Assembly: GCA_022360445.1 (NCBI GenBank)
Contig: JAKSCV010000058.1
Span: forward strand, 1 to 64,000
DNA: 64,000 nucleotides
Reading direction: 5' to 3'
Source: Gammaproteobacteria bacterium
Lineage (GTDB): Bacteria; Pseudomonadota; Gammaproteobacteria; UBA5861
Shown here: positions 34,953-45,931 of the stretch, in pieces
How the letters are laid out: each line of letters opens with the position of its first letter
How positions within the stretch are numbered: the stretch's first letter is position 1
Program-made: the position numbers and the translations under genes
The notes under the pieces: generated by a model
Databases searched by the model: none
Told to the model about the DNA's origin: nothing
What the model saw: the letters and a program-made list of their open reading frames with translations, nothing else

Positions 34953-36044
34953 TCAATTATTTTCGATGACAATTTTTGGAAATGCAGCACTGTAATCTTT
35001 TTTCTTTTGCGACAGAAGTGCGGCCGCATGCAGGGAAATATCACGGTACTTCTGTGCCAGTTCGCCTTCGGGGTCCGCTGCAACAGAAGGTAAGCCCGCG
35101 TCGGCCTGCTCGCGTATGCGGATATCCAGCGGCAGGGAACCAAGCAGCTCAACATCATAATCGGTCGCCATTTTCACACCTCCGCCTATACCAAAGATAT
35201 GCTCTTCATGGCCACATTCGCTGCAGATATGCGTGCTCATATTTTCAATGACGCCCAGTACAGGCACGTCCACCTTCCGAAACATTTGCAGGCCTTTACG
35301 TGCATCCAGTAACGCAATATCCTGCGGTGTTGTCACAATAATCGCTGCACTGACAGGAATTTTTTGCACCAAAGTCAGCTGAGTGTCCCCAGTGCCGGGC
35401 GGCAAATCAATAATGAGGTAATCAAGCTCTCCCCAATCCGTGTCATTCAGCATCTGAGTCAAAGCACCGGTCACCATCGGGCCTCGCCAAATTGTGGGGG
35501 TTTCCTCATCGACCATTAAGCCAATGGATACCAGTTTAACGCCATGACTTTCAAGAGGCTCAATTTTATTATCGCGGCTACCCAGTTTTTGCTGATCAAG
35601 CCCTAACATCCGCGGTTGACTGGGTCCATAGATATCGGCATCCAGCATGCCAACCCGGGCGCCTTCCTGAGCCAGCGCCAACGCCACATTTGCCGAAACA
35701 GTTGATTTACCAACCCCCCCCTTTCCCGAGCCAATCGCAATGATGTTTTTGATATGACTCATCCGCTGGAGTGTGCTTTGTACTGCGTGCGCTTTGATCA
35801 CTGAGCCAATCTCTATATTGACCGCTTTCACTCCGCTCACTGCTTGCAAACGGTGCTCCAATGTCTGCCGTAGCTGTTCGGCATAGTGTTTGGCAGGGAA
35901 ACCCAACTCAATACGGAGAGAGACCTTACCCTCCTCCTCGGCAAGTTGTTTAATTGCGCCCGCTTCAATCAAGTGGGCTTGCAGGTAAGGATCACAATAA
36001 CCTTCGAGGGCTTCTTCTATCTCGCGTTTCGATACTTCAGACAT
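34953..36044 (-). CDS. mrp: Mrp/ApbC iron-sulfur carrier ATPase
   Basis: The 363-residue Mrp/NBP35-type P-loop protein binds and transfers Fe-S clusters. Its N-terminal DUF59-like domain spans residues 1-95, then comes the deviant Walker [37 protein letters not shown] and the cluster-binding [12 protein letters not shown] (CxxC). The start and length fit the family. It is followed by dcd after 8 bases. Confidence 0.95.
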   Translation of the reverse strand: MSEVSKREIEEALEGYCDPYLQAHLIEAGAIKQLAEEEGKVSLRIELGFPAKHYAEQLRQTLEHRLQAVSGVKAVNIEIGSVIKAHAVQSTLQRMSHIKNIIAIGSGKGGVGKSTVSANVALALAQEGARVGMLDADIYGPSQPRMLGLDQQKLGSRDNKIEPLESHGVKLVSIGLMVDEETPTIWRGPMVTGALTQMLNDTDWGELDYLIIDLPPGTGDTQLTLVQKIPVSAAIIVTTPQDIALLDARKGLQMFRKVDVPVLGVIENMSTHICSECGHEEHIFGIGGGVKMATDYDVELLGSLPLDIRIREQADAGLPSVAADPEGELAQKYRDISLHAAALLSQKKKDYSAAFPKIVIENN

Positions 36045-36142
36045 AACAATCTACTCCCCGGTAATTCAAGCGCATGACTCGCTGAAACTCGCCAAAATAA
36101 TGGCCTTAGGCGCTTATCCAAGGCTGACGATTGACTCCCATT

Positions 36143-36823
36143 TTATCTCAAAAGATTGAAGTCCAAATGCTTAGCGACCTGAATTTTATCCGGCCTTTGA
36201 GAAAAATGAGGCACCTCCCCAAGCAGAGGCGCATCAAGGCGTTCAATGAGCGTATCAACATTCTCCCGATAATACGGCATATCAACTTCAATGGCATTCG
36301 CCACCCAGCCCGCTAATGTGAGCTCATCATGGGTAATCGCCTCAGCCGTCAAGAGTGCATGCGATATACATCCCAGTGTCATCCCGACAACCATGATGAC
36401 TGGAATATTCAGCAATTTGGGAAGCTCAGAAAAAGTTTCGTGCCGATTAATGGGTACGCGCCATCCGCCTGCGCCCTCGATCAAGGTAAATTCCCCCCGG
36501 GCAATAGACGCCTGACTTAAGTCGGCCAGGCCTCTTGCCGTGACCTCACGGTCAGCGAGCGCAGCCGCGATATGGGGGGCAATCGCCGGCTCCAGTGCAA
36601 TGGGGTTAATTTCCTCATAGCTTTGGTCCGTATTTACTGCGGCCTGAAGCGCTAATGCATCGTCATTACGCCAACCCTGCTCTGTCCATACACACCCCGA
36701 TGCCAGCGGCTTAAATGCCGCCGTTTTGAGCCCAACCTCATTGGCACACGCCAACAACCCGGTTCCAATGATCGTTTTCCCGACCTCTGTCGAGGTACCT
36801 GTAACAAAGTAACAATGCGACAT
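36143..36823 (-). CDS. bioD: Dethiobiotin synthetase
   Basis: BioD closes the ureido ring of dethiobiotin from DAPA, CO2 and ATP. The 226-residue protein has the P-loop FVTGTSTEVGKTIIGTGLL, KPLASGC and EGAGGWRVPIN. It is the last gene of a bioB-A-F-D run, 13 bases after bioF. No bioC or bioH is in the window. Confidence 0.95.
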   Translation of the reverse strand: MSHCYFVTGTSTEVGKTIIGTGLLACANEVGLKTAAFKPLASGCVWTEQGWRNDDALALQAAVNTDQSYEEINPIALEPAIAPHIAAALADREVTARGLADLSQASIARGEFTLIEGAGGWRVPINRHETFSELPKLLNIPVIMVVGMTLGCISHALLTAEAITHDELTLAGWVANAIEVDMPYYRENVDTLIERLDAPLLGEVPHFSQRPDKIQVAKHLDFNLLR

Positions 36824-36836
36824 AAACGTTGTGCCT

Positions 36837-38054
36837 TTAAGAGCCTAAATCAAATACTTTACGGGCTTTATCCAAGGCATCCAGTAACCGGTTTACATGT
36901 GTTTCAGTATGCGTTGCACTTAATGTGATGCGTAGCCGGGCCGTGCCTTTCGGGACAGTCGGTGGACGAATGGCACCAATCAACAGCCCTTCGTCAGCGA
37001 GTGCCTGGCTGATCGCCAGTGATTTCATGGCATCACCGACCATCAACGGCTGAATCGGTGTTTCTGAAGGCAATACGGATAAGCCTAATGCATTTGCACC
37101 GGCACGAAACTGCCGAATTAACTGAGCCAGCCTGTCCCGTCGCCATTCATCAGATTCAAGCACAGAAAGCGCTGCACGTGTCGCCGCCGCAACAGCCGGC
37201 GGCATGGCCGTCGTGTAAATGTAGGAGCGTGCATGCTGTATCAGGCTTTCAATTAGCATCTCACTGCCGGCGACAAACGCTCCAGCTGTACCAAAAGCCT
37301 TTCCAAAAGTTCCCACTAAAACCGGGACATCATTCTGCGTGAGCCCAAAGTGATCGACAGCCCCTCGTCCTTGTCGACCCAGTACACCAAATCCATGCGC
37401 ATCATCAACCATTAACCAGGCGCCTTGCGCCTGGGTGAGTTCTGCCAGATCCGACAGTGGTGCCAGGTCACCATCCATGCTGAAGACGCCATCTGTTACA
37501 ACCAGTGTGCGTGATGTTTGTGTATCAACACCTTCAAGGTGTGCTGCCAAGCCGGCAGCACTCGCATGTTGATAGCGGCTAAAGCGTGCCCGGCTCAGCC
37601 AGCCTCCGTCTAACAGGGATGCATGGTTGAGCTGGTCTTCAATCACGACATCATTCTGTCCTAGTAATCCACGAATGGCGCCCATGTTCGCCATGTAGCC
37701 CGTCGAAAAAAGCAACGCACGGGAACGGCCAGTGAAGTCAGCCAGCGCCTCTTCCAGCTCATGATGCACACGACTATGGCCAATGACAAGGTGCGAGGCA
37801 CCGCTGCCAAAACCATAGTCATCCATCGCTTTTTTGGCTGCTGATATGATCGCTGGATGCTGAGCGAGACCAAGGTAATCATTGCTGCAAAAACAGATAT
37901 AGGGTTTACCATCGCAAATGATTTCAGGCCCTTGCGCACTGTCAAGCATTTTTCTGACTCGGTATAAGTGCTGAGCCCGGCGTTCTTGCAAGTCAGCCGC
38001 TAAATGATCAAAGGCGCTTTCTCGCAAGGCCCTACCCAGCTTGGGACACCACAT
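36837..38054 (-). CDS. bioF: 8-amino-7-oxononanoate synthase
   Basis: BioF condenses pimeloyl thioester with alanine (PLP). The 405-residue protein shows [59 protein letters not shown]-type sequence (here [13 protein letters not shown]) and the PLP Lys in [15 protein letters not shown]. The 5' end overlaps bioA by 23 bases, suggesting translational coupling. Confidence 0.95.
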   Translation of the reverse strand: MWCPKLGRALRESAFDHLAADLQERRAQHLYRVRKMLDSAQGPEIICDGKPYICFCSNDYLGLAQHPAIISAAKKAMDDYGFGSGASHLVIGHSRVHHELEEALADFTGRSRALLFSTGYMANMGAIRGLLGQNDVVIEDQLNHASLLDGGWLSRARFSRYQHASAAGLAAHLEGVDTQTSRTLVVTDGVFSMDGDLAPLSDLAELTQAQGAWLMVDDAHGFGVLGRQGRGAVDHFGLTQNDVPVLVGTFGKAFGTAGAFVAGSEMLIESLIQHARSYIYTTAMPPAVAAATRAALSVLESDEWRRDRLAQLIRQFRAGANALGLSVLPSETPIQPLMVGDAMKSLAISQALADEGLLIGAIRPPTVPKGTARLRITLSATHTETHVNRLLDALDKARKVFDLGS

Positions 38055-39324
38055 GACAGATGGCGCGCGTCAGGTGACCCAGATCGTCATCATCGATAAT
38101 GTAAGGTGGCATGGCATAAACCAGCTTACCAAACGGGCGTACCCAGACGCCTTGTTCAACAAATTGCGCCTGGACGGTGGCCATGTCGACGTCTTCTTTC
38201 ATTTCCACGACGCCAATGGCGCCCATCACGCGGGCATCCGCGACCTGCGCTAGCCCTCGACAAGGTGCCAGGCCTTCCCTCAACTGAAGTTCAATGCGGT
38301 TAATATTCGCTTGCCAATTTGAGGAGAGCAATAAATCGATACTGGCGGATGCCACCGCACATGCCAGAGGATTTCCCATGAAAGTCGGACCATGCATGAA
38401 AACACCGGCTTTTCCAGAACAGATGCCTTCTGCAACCTGGTTTGTTGTCAATGTGGCCGCCAGTGTCATATAGCCGCCAGTCAGTGCTTTCCCCAAGCAC
38501 ATGATATCCGGGTGGACACCCGCAAAATCGCTAGCAAACAGGTAGCCTGTTCGCCCAAAACCTGTGGCAATTTCGTCAAAAATCAGTAGAACGCTGTACT
38601 TGTCACACAGCTGCCGCGCACGGCGCACGTATTCTGGTGCATAGAAGCGCATGCCGCCCGCGCCTTGCACAATGGGTTCTAAAATAACTGCTGCGATTTG
38701 TTTATGATGACGTCGCAAGGCCTCTTCCAGGCTCTTGATGTCTTGTTCATCCCAAACACCATCCGGCTTGGATTCCGGCCTGTCAGCAAAAAACTGCGTG
38801 GGCAGTACACGAGAAAAAAGCTCATGCATGCCAGTAACCGGGTCACATACGGACATCGCGCCAAACGTATCACCATGATAGCCGGAGCGAATCGTGAGCA
38901 TTTTATGCTTCTCGGGTTGCCCGAGAGCCTGCCAGTACTGAATGGCCATTTTTAGCGCAACTTCAACGGATACCGATCCGGAGTCGCTCAAAAAAACCTT
39001 ATCCAAAGGTTCCGGTGTAATTGCCAGCAAGCGCTCAACCAGCTCAACGGCCGGACGGTGCGTGAAGCCACCAAACATGACGTGGGCCATATTATCTAAC
39101 TGGCGACTCACCGCTGCATTGAGCTCGGGGTGATTATAACCATGAATAGCCGCCCACCAAGACGACATGCCATCGATCAGTTCAGCACCTGTTTCCAATT
39201 GAATGCGCACACCCGAGGCCGAGGCCACAGGGTAAACGGGTAATGGCGAAGTCGTCGAAGTATAAGGGTGCCAGATATGCTGTTCATCAACTTCAAGCAC
39301 AGATTCCAGTGTGCTACGGGCCAC
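38032..39324 (-). CDS. bioA: Adenosylmethionine-8-amino-7-oxononanoate transaminase
   Basis: BioA transaminates KAPA to DAPA using SAM as amino donor. The 430-residue class III aminotransferase has [57 protein letters not shown] and the PLP Lys region [17 protein letters not shown]. The length is standard. It follows bioB after 38 bases. Confidence 0.96.
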   Translation of the reverse strand: MARSTLESVLEVDEQHIWHPYTSTTSPLPVYPVASASGVRIQLETGAELIDGMSSWWAAIHGYNHPELNAAVSRQLDNMAHVMFGGFTHRPAVELVERLLAITPEPLDKVFLSDSGSVSVEVALKMAIQYWQALGQPEKHKMLTIRSGYHGDTFGAMSVCDPVTGMHELFSRVLPTQFFADRPESKPDGVWDEQDIKSLEEALRRHHKQIAAVILEPIVQGAGGMRFYAPEYVRRARQLCDKYSVLLIFDEIATGFGRTGYLFASDFAGVHPDIMCLGKALTGGYMTLAATLTTNQVAEGICSGKAGVFMHGPTFMGNPLACAVASASIDLLLSSNWQANINRIELQLREGLAPCRGLAQVADARVMGAIGVVEMKEDVDMATVQAQFVEQGVWVRPFGKLVYAMPPYIIDDDDLGHLTRAICHVVSQAG

Positions 39325-39362
39325 GCTAACGCCCCCTTCTTGCTTTGGCTGAGTACGGGAAA

Positions 39363-40451
39363 TCAGTTAGCCCCCGGCGTGTAGAATTGGACAATGTTGC
39401 GTCTTCGAATGCTATCCAACAGCGCTTGTTGCTCGTCATCCGGCGTCTGTTCGACGTGATTTTCCTCTGGCTTGATACCTAACCGGGCAAATAATGCCTG
39501 GTCCTTTTGTGCTTGCGGATTACCCGTCGTCAGCAGCTTTTCGCCGTAAAAGATGGAGTTGGCTCCCGCCAGAAAACACATTGCCTGCATTTGTTCATTC
39601 ATCTGCTCACGTCCAGCGGATAACCGTACATGAGAGGCTGGCATCATGATGCGGGCAACAGCGATCGTACGCACAAATTCAAACGGATCAATGTCTTCAA
39701 CATTTTCCAGCGGTGTACCTTCTACTTTGACCAACATATTAATCGGCACACTTTCGGGATGCTCGTCCATATTGGCAAGCTCAATCAGTAACTTAGCCCG
39801 ATCTGATTGCTCTTCACCCATACCAACGATACCGCCCGAGCAAACCTTGATGCCCGCGCCGCGAACCCGGCCTAAAGTATCCAGCCGATCCTGATAAGTG
39901 CGCGTCGAAATAATTTCACCATAGTACTCTTCCGAGGTATCCAGATTATGATTGTAGTAATCGAGACCTGCCTTGCTCAGTTCTTCAGCTTGATCGTCAT
40001 CCAGCATGCCCAGCGTCATGCAAGTTTCCATGCCTAACGCCTTCACACCTTGGACCATTTTTAAGATATATTTCATGTCACGCTCTTTCGGTGAGCGCCA
40101 GGCAGCTCCCATACAAAAACGGGTTGCACCATTCTTTTTTGCAGCCTCAGCTTCCTCTAAAACACGTTCTACTTCGAGCAGCTTTTCCGTTTCGAGATCG
40201 GTGTTGTAGCGAGCGCTCTGCGGACAATATTTACAGTCTTCCGGGCAACTTCCGGTTTTGATTGACAACAGTGTGCTGACTTGCACTCGATTCGGATCAA
40301 AATACTGTCTGTGGATAGCCTGCGCTTCAAACATCAGGTCATTGAGAGGACGCTGAAAAAGCTCGACGACCTCTTCTGTTGTCCAATCATGACGGAGTTC
40401 AACTCGTTGTGAATCACTGCCTGTATTCAGATGTGTTACGTTCTCGGCCAT
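39363..40451 (-). CDS. bioB: Biotin synthase
   Basis: BioB is the radical SAM enzyme that inserts sulfur into dethiobiotin. The protein (about 362 residues) has the radical SAM motif [13 protein letters not shown], then NLDTSEEYY and GGIVGMGE, and the [2Fe-2S]-site region [26 protein letters not shown] split across its end. An ATG six bases upstream exists, but the spacing to the GAGAGA ribosome site favours 40451. It is the first gene of the bio operon. Confidence 0.96.
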   Translation of the reverse strand: MAENVTHLNTGSDSQRVELRHDWTTEEVVELFQRPLNDLMFEAQAIHRQYFDPNRVQVSTLLSIKTGSCPEDCKYCPQSARYNTDLETEKLLEVERVLEEAEAAKKNGATRFCMGAAWRSPKERDMKYILKMVQGVKALGMETCMTLGMLDDDQAEELSKAGLDYYNHNLDTSEEYYGEIISTRTYQDRLDTLGRVRGAGIKVCSGGIVGMGEEQSDRAKLLIELANMDEHPESVPINMLVKVEGTPLENVEDIDPFEFVRTIAVARIMMPASHVRLSAGREQMNEQMQAMCFLAGANSIFYGEKLLTTGNPQAQKDQALFARLGIKPEENHVEQTPDDEQQALLDSIRRRNIVQFYTPGAN

Positions 40452-40540
40452 TCCCATTCTCTCTTCATTGAATGCTGTTTAATCAGGTTAGCCAAACATA
40501 GTACCGCCGCTACTCCTAAAGTCAAATCTGCCAGACCGGC

Positions 40541-42040
40541 TTAATTCACCGCGATCCACGTCGTTTTTAGCTGTGTGTATTTTTCCATGGCATGCAGAGA
40601 CTTGTCACGTCCAAAACCCGATTGTTTGTAGCCACCAAACGGAACTGTCACATCACTGGTATCAAAGCAATTAACCCAAACCGTACCCGCCCGCAGTTCC
40701 CGGGATGTCTTAATGGCGGTGTTGATATCACGCGTCCACACGGCTGCCGCAAGCCCATACATACTGTCGTTAGCGATCTGAATGGCTTGCTCTGCTTCGG
40801 TAAAGCTCAACACGGATAATACTGGCCCAAAAATTTCTTCCTGTGCGATCGTCATCTTGTTGCTGACTTGGTCAAATATGGTAGGTTCGATGTAGAATCC
40901 GCCGGTTTCCTGTAGAACCTGCTGCCCACCGAGCACCAAGCTCGCACCCTCCTGCGCACCTTTTTCGATGTAGCCCATCACGCGCTGTGTTTGCGTCTCA
41001 TCAACAATCGAGCCGACCGTGACTGAAGGATCCAATGGGTTCCCGTAACGCATTTTTTTGCCTGCAGCCAGTACTTTCTCCAAAAACTTATCTTTGATGG
41101 ATGCTTGAACCAATAACCTTGAGCCGGCATTACAAATCTGGCCAGTATTGAAGAAGATACCGAATGCGGCCGATTTTGCAGCAGCGTCCAAATCTGGCGC
41201 GTCCGCCATGACGATATTAGGTGTTTTACCACCACACTCCAGACTAACCGCTTTCATATTCGACTCGCCTGAGTATTTGAGGAAATACTTGCCAATCTCT
41301 GTCGAACCGGTAAATGTCACGGCATCCACATCCATATGTCTGCCAAGGGCTTGCCCCGCTGTTTCCCCCATGCCGGGAACAACGTTAAAAACGCCCGGTG
41401 GAATGCCGGCTTCAACCGCAAGTGATGCAATGCGAATCGCTGTTAACGGAGATTGCTCCGCAGGCTTTAATACCAAACTGTTCCCTGTTGCCAGCACGGG
41501 CGCTATCTTCCACATCGCCATTAAAAGCGGAAAGTTCCACGGCACAACAGCCCCCACAACACCGACCGGTTCACGTGTGATGGTGGCAAGCGCTGAGTCA
41601 CCAGCTGGGGCGACTTCATCATAAACTTTATCAATGCTCTCGGCGAACCAACGCAGGCAATTGATCGACCCGGCAATATCGACAGCCTGTGAATAACGGA
41701 TCGGCTTGCCCATATCTAATGTTTCCAGCAAAGCCAATTCTTCCGCATGCGTTTGCATTAAATCGGCAAATGCCAACAAAATGCGCTTCCTTTTAGCGGG
41801 CGGCAGCTTTCGCCATACTCCTTTTTGAAAGGCCGAGCGTGCCGCTTTCACGGCCTGGTCAATGTCCTCGCTTCCTCCAGCTGAAACGACGGCTATTTCT
41901 CGCCCATCAATCGGACTCATGCAAGGAAAGGTCTCTCCCGATGCCGACTCACGGTATTGGCCATTAATAAACAGGCGAGTTTCAACACGAATCGCCTTGG
42001 CTTTTTCTTCCCAATTTTCCAATGATGGTGATGTCATCAT
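40541..42040 (-). CDS. NAD-dependent aldehyde dehydrogenase (PuuC-like)
   Basis: The 499-residue enzyme oxidises an aldehyde to an acid. It has NFPLLMAMWKIAPVLATGN, TFTGSTEIGK, the catalytic Glu region LECGGKTPNIV, the catalytic Cys in NTGQICNAGSRL and QEEIFGPVLSV. It resembles gamma-glutamyl-aminobutyraldehyde or betaine aldehyde dehydrogenases, but the substrate cannot be set by sequence alone. GGAGGAACTT directly precedes ATG 42040; a longer frame into sohB is rejected. Confidence 0.9.
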   Translation of the reverse strand: MMTSPSLENWEEKAKAIRVETRLFINGQYRESASGETFPCMSPIDGREIAVVSAGGSEDIDQAVKAARSAFQKGVWRKLPPAKRKRILLAFADLMQTHAEELALLETLDMGKPIRYSQAVDIAGSINCLRWFAESIDKVYDEVAPAGDSALATITREPVGVVGAVVPWNFPLLMAMWKIAPVLATGNSLVLKPAEQSPLTAIRIASLAVEAGIPPGVFNVVPGMGETAGQALGRHMDVDAVTFTGSTEIGKYFLKYSGESNMKAVSLECGGKTPNIVMADAPDLDAAAKSAAFGIFFNTGQICNAGSRLLVQASIKDKFLEKVLAAGKKMRYGNPLDPSVTVGSIVDETQTQRVMGYIEKGAQEGASLVLGGQQVLQETGGFYIEPTIFDQVSNKMTIAQEEIFGPVLSVLSFTEAEQAIQIANDSMYGLAAAVWTRDINTAIKTSRELRAGTVWVNCFDTSDVTVPFGGYKQSGFGRDKSLHAMEKYTQLKTTWIAVN

Positions 42041-42062
42041 AAGTTCCTCCAATGATTCGATG

Positions 42063-43139
42063 TTATAGGTGATAACGTGACTGAGCTGTTTTTTCCCAAA
42101 AGCGTTGCGCCACCTGCTCGAGTGCGTGCGGTAGCGCGAGCCCCAATTTTTTTGCCAGGGGCTCCGGGTGAACATATTTCAACGCGTAAACATCCGCCTG
42201 TTCACAACAATTGACAATGTACTCATCACTTGATTGAAGTAGGTCTACCAGCTTTTTTTCGATGGCTCGACGCCCATACCAGTGCTCGCCTGTCGCCACT
42301 TCGTTCAAAGCCAGCTGGGGACGGTTTTCACCAACAAATTTTTTGAACAACTCATGTGTATCTTCAAGCTCTTCTATAAACTTTTTGCGGCTTTTTTCTG
42401 TGTTTTCGCCCAAAATGGTCAATGTACGCTTGTATTCACCCGCTGTTAAAACCTCTACATCTACATCATTTTTCTTCAACAGGCGGTGGATATTGGGTAC
42501 TTGCGCAACCACGCCAATTGACCCTAAAACAGCAAACGGCGCCGCCACAATCTTATCGGCAATACAGGCCATCAGATACCCACCACTTGCAGCAACCTTA
42601 TCAACACAAACCGTCAACGGGATGCCTTTATCTTTTATGCGCATGAGTTGCGAGGCGGCCAAACCATAGCTGTGGACCATACCGCCAGGACTTTCCAAGC
42701 GGATAACTACTTCATCGCTGGTATCAGCCACGGTCAACAACGCGGTGATTTCCCGGCGTAAATTTTTAATGGCCGAAGCCTTGATGTCCCCCAGGAAATC
42801 GATAATAAAAACCCGCTTTTTCTTTTCATCCAGAGCTTCTTCAGGGTTCTCCTTGTGCGCTTTGAGCGCCTTTTTCAATGCTTTCTGCTCTGTCTTCTTA
42901 TCCGCTTTGTCCCGCTTATGAAGCTGTTTGATTACTGTATCCTCAAGCACAGCCCGACGTACCGTCGCTTTGTAAGTATCCAGCTCTTCATTCAGTTTTT
43001 TAACCTCTATCTTTCCCTCTGTTTCTTTTTTCCCTCGGCTACCTGCCGCGACGATGGCAATAATGACAGCGACAATGGCGATAACGATCGTTATTGCTTT
43101 GAGTAGAAATAAACCGTACTCGTATAAAAATTCAGCCAC
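42063..43139 (-). CDS. sohB: SohB inner-membrane S49-type protease
   Basis: The 358-residue protein has an N-terminal membrane anchor (residues 10-32), a charged coiled region (about 35-110) and an S49 peptidase domain. Catalytic Ser is in VDKVAASGGYLMACIADKI and Lys is expected in the following segment, with RLESPGGMVHSYG before it. SohB is a homologue of signal peptide peptidase SppA with an ill-defined physiological role. It follows lipA after 36 bases. Confidence 0.93.
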   Translation of the reverse strand: MAEFLYEYGLFLLKAITIVIAIVAVIIAIVAAGSRGKKETEGKIEVKKLNEELDTYKATVRRAVLEDTVIKQLHKRDKADKKTEQKALKKALKAHKENPEEALDEKKKRVFIIDFLGDIKASAIKNLRREITALLTVADTSDEVVIRLESPGGMVHSYGLAASQLMRIKDKGIPLTVCVDKVAASGGYLMACIADKIVAAPFAVLGSIGVVAQVPNIHRLLKKNDVDVEVLTAGEYKRTLTILGENTEKSRKKFIEELEDTHELFKKFVGENRPQLALNEVATGEHWYGRRAIEKKLVDLLQSSDEYIVNCCEQADVYALKYVHPEPLAKKLGLALPHALEQVAQRFWEKTAQSRYHL

Positions 43140-43175
43140 TTGCGTGATTCTCCCAATACTGACTTGTTTATTTGG

Positions 43176-44141
43176 TTAACGTGTAACCCCGGCGGCCTGC
43201 TGATCGGCGTGATAAGAAGACCTTACCATGGGGCCACTGGCGACATGAGAGAAGCCCATGGCATCACCCACTTCAGCCAGATGATCAAACTCTTCCGGCG
43301 TTACGAACCGGGCAACCGGCAGGTGGTCCAAGCTCGGCTGTAGATATTGGCCCAAGGTCAACATATCACACCCATATGCCCGAAGGTCATGCATCACTTG
43401 TTCAGTTTCTTCCAGCGTTTCACCGAGACCCAGCATTAAACCAGACTTGGTTGGCACTGAGGGGAACTGTTTTTTATGGGCAGCGAGTAGCGCTAACGAG
43501 CCTTCATAATCGGCACCGGGACGGCACTGCGTATAAAGTCGAGGAACAGTTTCGAGGTTGTGATTGAACACATCGGCCGGAGCTTGAGCCATAACGGCCA
43601 AGGCAAGCTCCATCCGGCCTCGGAAGTCCGGCACAAGAATTTCAACAGTGGTCTCGGGACAGTGTTCTCGAATGGCGCGAATGCAAGCCACGAAATGAGC
43701 CGCTCCACCGTCACGCAGGTCATCTCGATCGACCGAGGTAATGACAACATACGACAAGGCCATCTCGGCAATGGCCGCCGCAAGTTTTACAGGTTCTTGA
43801 GGGTTCAGGGGATTAGGCCGTCCATTAGCGACATCACAAAAAGGACAACGGCGCGTGCAAATATCCCCCATGATCATAAATGTGGCGGTACCGTGAGAAA
43901 AGCACTCACCTAGATTGGGACAGCTCGCCTCTTCGCACACCGAGTGCAACCCCTTTTCGCGCATGAGCTTTTTAATTTCCGTCACCCGCGCTGAGGTATG
44001 TGCTTTTGCCCGGATCCACGCCGGCTTGCGAATCATGTCGCTCGTCCGCTGCACCTTAACAGGAATATTTGCCAGCTTGTCGTGCCCTCGTCTATGACCC
44101 TGCGGGTCTTGCCGTGAGGGCGCTACATAACGTTGAGTCAT
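43176..44141 (-). CDS. lipA: Lipoyl synthase
   Basis: LipA is a radical SAM enzyme that inserts two sulfurs into protein-bound octanoate. The 321-residue protein carries the auxiliary cluster [12 protein letters not shown] and the SAM cluster [13 protein letters not shown], then [11 protein letters not shown] and [10 protein letters not shown] with the C-terminal Ser ligand. It overlaps lipB by four bases. Confidence 0.97.
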   Translation of the reverse strand: MTQRYVAPSRQDPQGHRRGHDKLANIPVKVQRTSDMIRKPAWIRAKAHTSARVTEIKKLMREKGLHSVCEEASCPNLGECFSHGTATFMIMGDICTRRCPFCDVANGRPNPLNPQEPVKLAAAIAEMALSYVVITSVDRDDLRDGGAAHFVACIRAIREHCPETTVEILVPDFRGRMELALAVMAQAPADVFNHNLETVPRLYTQCRPGADYEGSLALLAAHKKQFPSVPTKSGLMLGLGETLEETEQVMHDLRAYGCDMLTLGQYLQPSLDHLPVARFVTPEEFDHLAEVGDAMGFSHVASGPMVRSSYHADQQAAGVTR

Positions 44142-44806
44142 ACCAGTCCTTCCAGTAATGGCAAACCTGTTTCAATTCTCGTACAGTGATAGCCTAATTG
44201 ATCGGCAAGTTTTGCAACCAGCTGCTCTTCTAATATATGTTGCTCAGCCATGACCCCTTCGTCCACTAATTGCGTCACCTGCAGACCAGCATATCCACAC
44301 GGGTTTATCAAAGCGTAGGGACTTAAATCCATCTCAATATTTAATGCTAAACCGTGATAACTACAGCCTCTGCGGATGCGCAGCCCCAATGATGCCACTT
44401 TACGCCCGTCAATATACACACCAGGGGCATCTGCACGGGCTGCAGAAGCAATACCGTACTGGCCGAGTAACTCTATCACAGCTGTTTCCAAATGTGTGAC
44501 CAACTGGCGAACCCCCAACTTGAGGCGGCGTATGTCAATGAGCGTGTACAGCACAATTTGTCCAGGCCCGTGGTAGGTAACTTGCCCACCTCGGTCCGTT
44601 TGAACAATAGGAATGAAACTATGACTCAGAATGTGCTCCCTTTTACCAGCTTGCCCTAAGGTAAAAACAGGAGGGTGTGTAACCAGCCAAAACTCATCAG
44701 CCGACGCTGCATCACGATGTTCGTTAAACCATTTCATGGCGTGCCAAACAGGGGTGTAGAGAGAGAAACCCAGTTGTCGAACGATCAGCGACGGTTGATC
44801 AATCAA
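44138..44806 (-). CDS. lipB: Octanoyl-ACP:protein octanoyltransferase
   Basis: LipB transfers octanoate from ACP to lipoyl domains. The 222-residue protein has [16 protein letters not shown] with the active-site area, [21 protein letters not shown] with the catalytic Lys, and [11 protein letters not shown] with the catalytic Cys. The start is a TTG overlapping the ybeD stop (TTGA); no ATG occurs before conserved sequence, so it is probably translated by coupling. Confidence 0.94.
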   Translation of the reverse strand: MIDQPSLIVRQLGFSLYTPVWHAMKWFNEHRDAASADEFWLVTHPPVFTLGQAGKREHILSHSFIPIVQTDRGGQVTYHGPGQIVLYTLIDIRRLKLGVRQLVTHLETAVIELLGQYGIASAARADAPGVYIDGRKVASLGLRIRRGCSYHGLALNIEMDLSPYALINPCGYAGLQVTQLVDEGVMAEQHILEEQLVAKLADQLGYHCTRIETGLPLLEGLV

Positions 44807-45066
44807 AGTGCCATTACCACACGCTCATGCGCGGTGAGTGCCCGGTAAATATTGTCAAGCTGATGCTGGCTACTCGCCGTGAAAGTAACTGTGACGGCCA
44901 GATACTTGCCCTTACGACTGGGCCGACTGCGAACAGCTTCTCGGCTGAGACCTTCAACAAACGTCTCAACAATGCTGTGAACAATGTACGGAAAATCCTG
45001 GTCGCCCAAACCAAAAGCCTTGATTGAAAATTGACAGGGGAACTCTAACAGTGTCTCGTCAGGCAT
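44803..45066 (-). CDS. ybeD: DUF493 (YbeD) regulatory protein
   Basis: The 87-residue protein fits the YbeD/DUF493 family, with an ACT-like fold: [14 protein letters not shown], the [18 protein letters not shown] strand and [18 protein letters not shown] at the end. It is usual between dacA and lipB in Gammaproteobacteria. Its function is thought to be regulatory but is not established. Confidence 0.93.
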   Translation of the reverse strand: MPDETLLEFPCQFSIKAFGLGDQDFPYIVHSIVETFVEGLSREAVRSRPSRKGKYLAVTVTFTASSQHQLDNIYRALTAHERVVMAL

Positions 45067-45070
45067 AGAA

Positions 45071-45931
45071 TTAACGATGTAAATTTATCTTAAACTCAGA
45101 AAACAGCTGTGTCAGCTTATGCCAGAGTGGCCCAGGCTTCCCATCGGCGATCACCGTATCGTCAACTTGTGTAACAGGCAAAATTTCTCTCACCGAGCTG
45201 GTCAACCAGACTTCGTCCGCGCGAAGCAACGTTTCAAGCTTAACCGCTTCTTCTCTAACCGGAATACGGGCCTCTTCCGCCAGCTCCAGGATAAGATCTC
45301 GAGTAATGCCTGGCAACAATTGATGGGTTTTCGGTGGTGTCACTAAGACCCCTTGTTGCACCATAAAAAAATTGCTGGCTGAGCCTTCTGTGACCCAACC
45401 ATCTCTCACGAGCAAAGCTTCCACACCACCGGCATCTTCTGCTTGTTGTCTCAGCAATACATTGGAAATCAAAGAGATTACTTTTAAATGACAGTACTGC
45501 CAGCGGATATCGTCTAAGGTGACTGAGCGCACCCCTTTTTCGAACAGCTCTTTGTCCGGCGCTTTTAGTGGTGAGCACATGGCAAAAACGGTTGGTGTAC
45601 CCGCATCCTGGCGACGAAAACTATGATCGCGGGTCGTGACTTCGCCACGAGTCACTTGAAGATACAGGTTCTGATCAGCGCCCGGGTGTTGTTGAATCAG
45701 CTGATAACACACCTCTTGCCAGGCTTCAGTGGTGAGTGGGTTATCAAGCTGAATGCCATCCAGGCTAAATTGCAAGCGTTTTAGATGTTCATCCAACCGG
45801 AAGGCTTTTCCCGCATAAACGGGGATCACTTCATAAACCCCATCACCAAACAAAAAGCCTCGATCCATTGGTGAAATCCGTGCTTCCGATAGAGGAAGGT
45901 ATGCACCGTTGAGATAAATACTGTCCATCAT
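45071..45931 (-). CDS. dat: D-amino-acid aminotransferase
   Basis: The 286-residue class IV aminotransferase has LSEARISPMDRGFLFGDGVYEV with the conserved Asp-Arg-Gly, the PLP Lys in CHLKVISLISNVLL, EALLVRDGWVTEGSASNFF and LPGITRD. It probably makes D-Ala or D-Glu for peptidoglycan. It overlaps dacA by four bases, in line with a cell wall role. Confidence 0.92.
   Translation of the reverse strand: MMDSIYLNGAYLPLSEARISPMDRGFLFGDGVYEVIPVYAGKAFRLDEHLKRLQFSLDGIQLDNPLTTEAWQEVCYQLIQQHPGADQNLYLQVTRGEVTTRDHSFRRQDAGTPTVFAMCSPLKAPDKELFEKGVRSVTLDDIRWQYCHLKVISLISNVLLRQQAEDAGGVEALLVRDGWVTEGSASNFFMVQQGVLVTPPKTHQLLPGITRDLILELAEEARIPVREEAVKLETLLRADEVWLTSSVREILPVTQVDDTVIADGKPGPLWHKLTQLFSEFKINLHR

Noticed and set aside
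42041-42175. N-terminal extension of the aldehyde dehydrogenase
   Set aside because: It runs into sohB coding sequence, while GGAGGAACTT sits right before ATG 42040.
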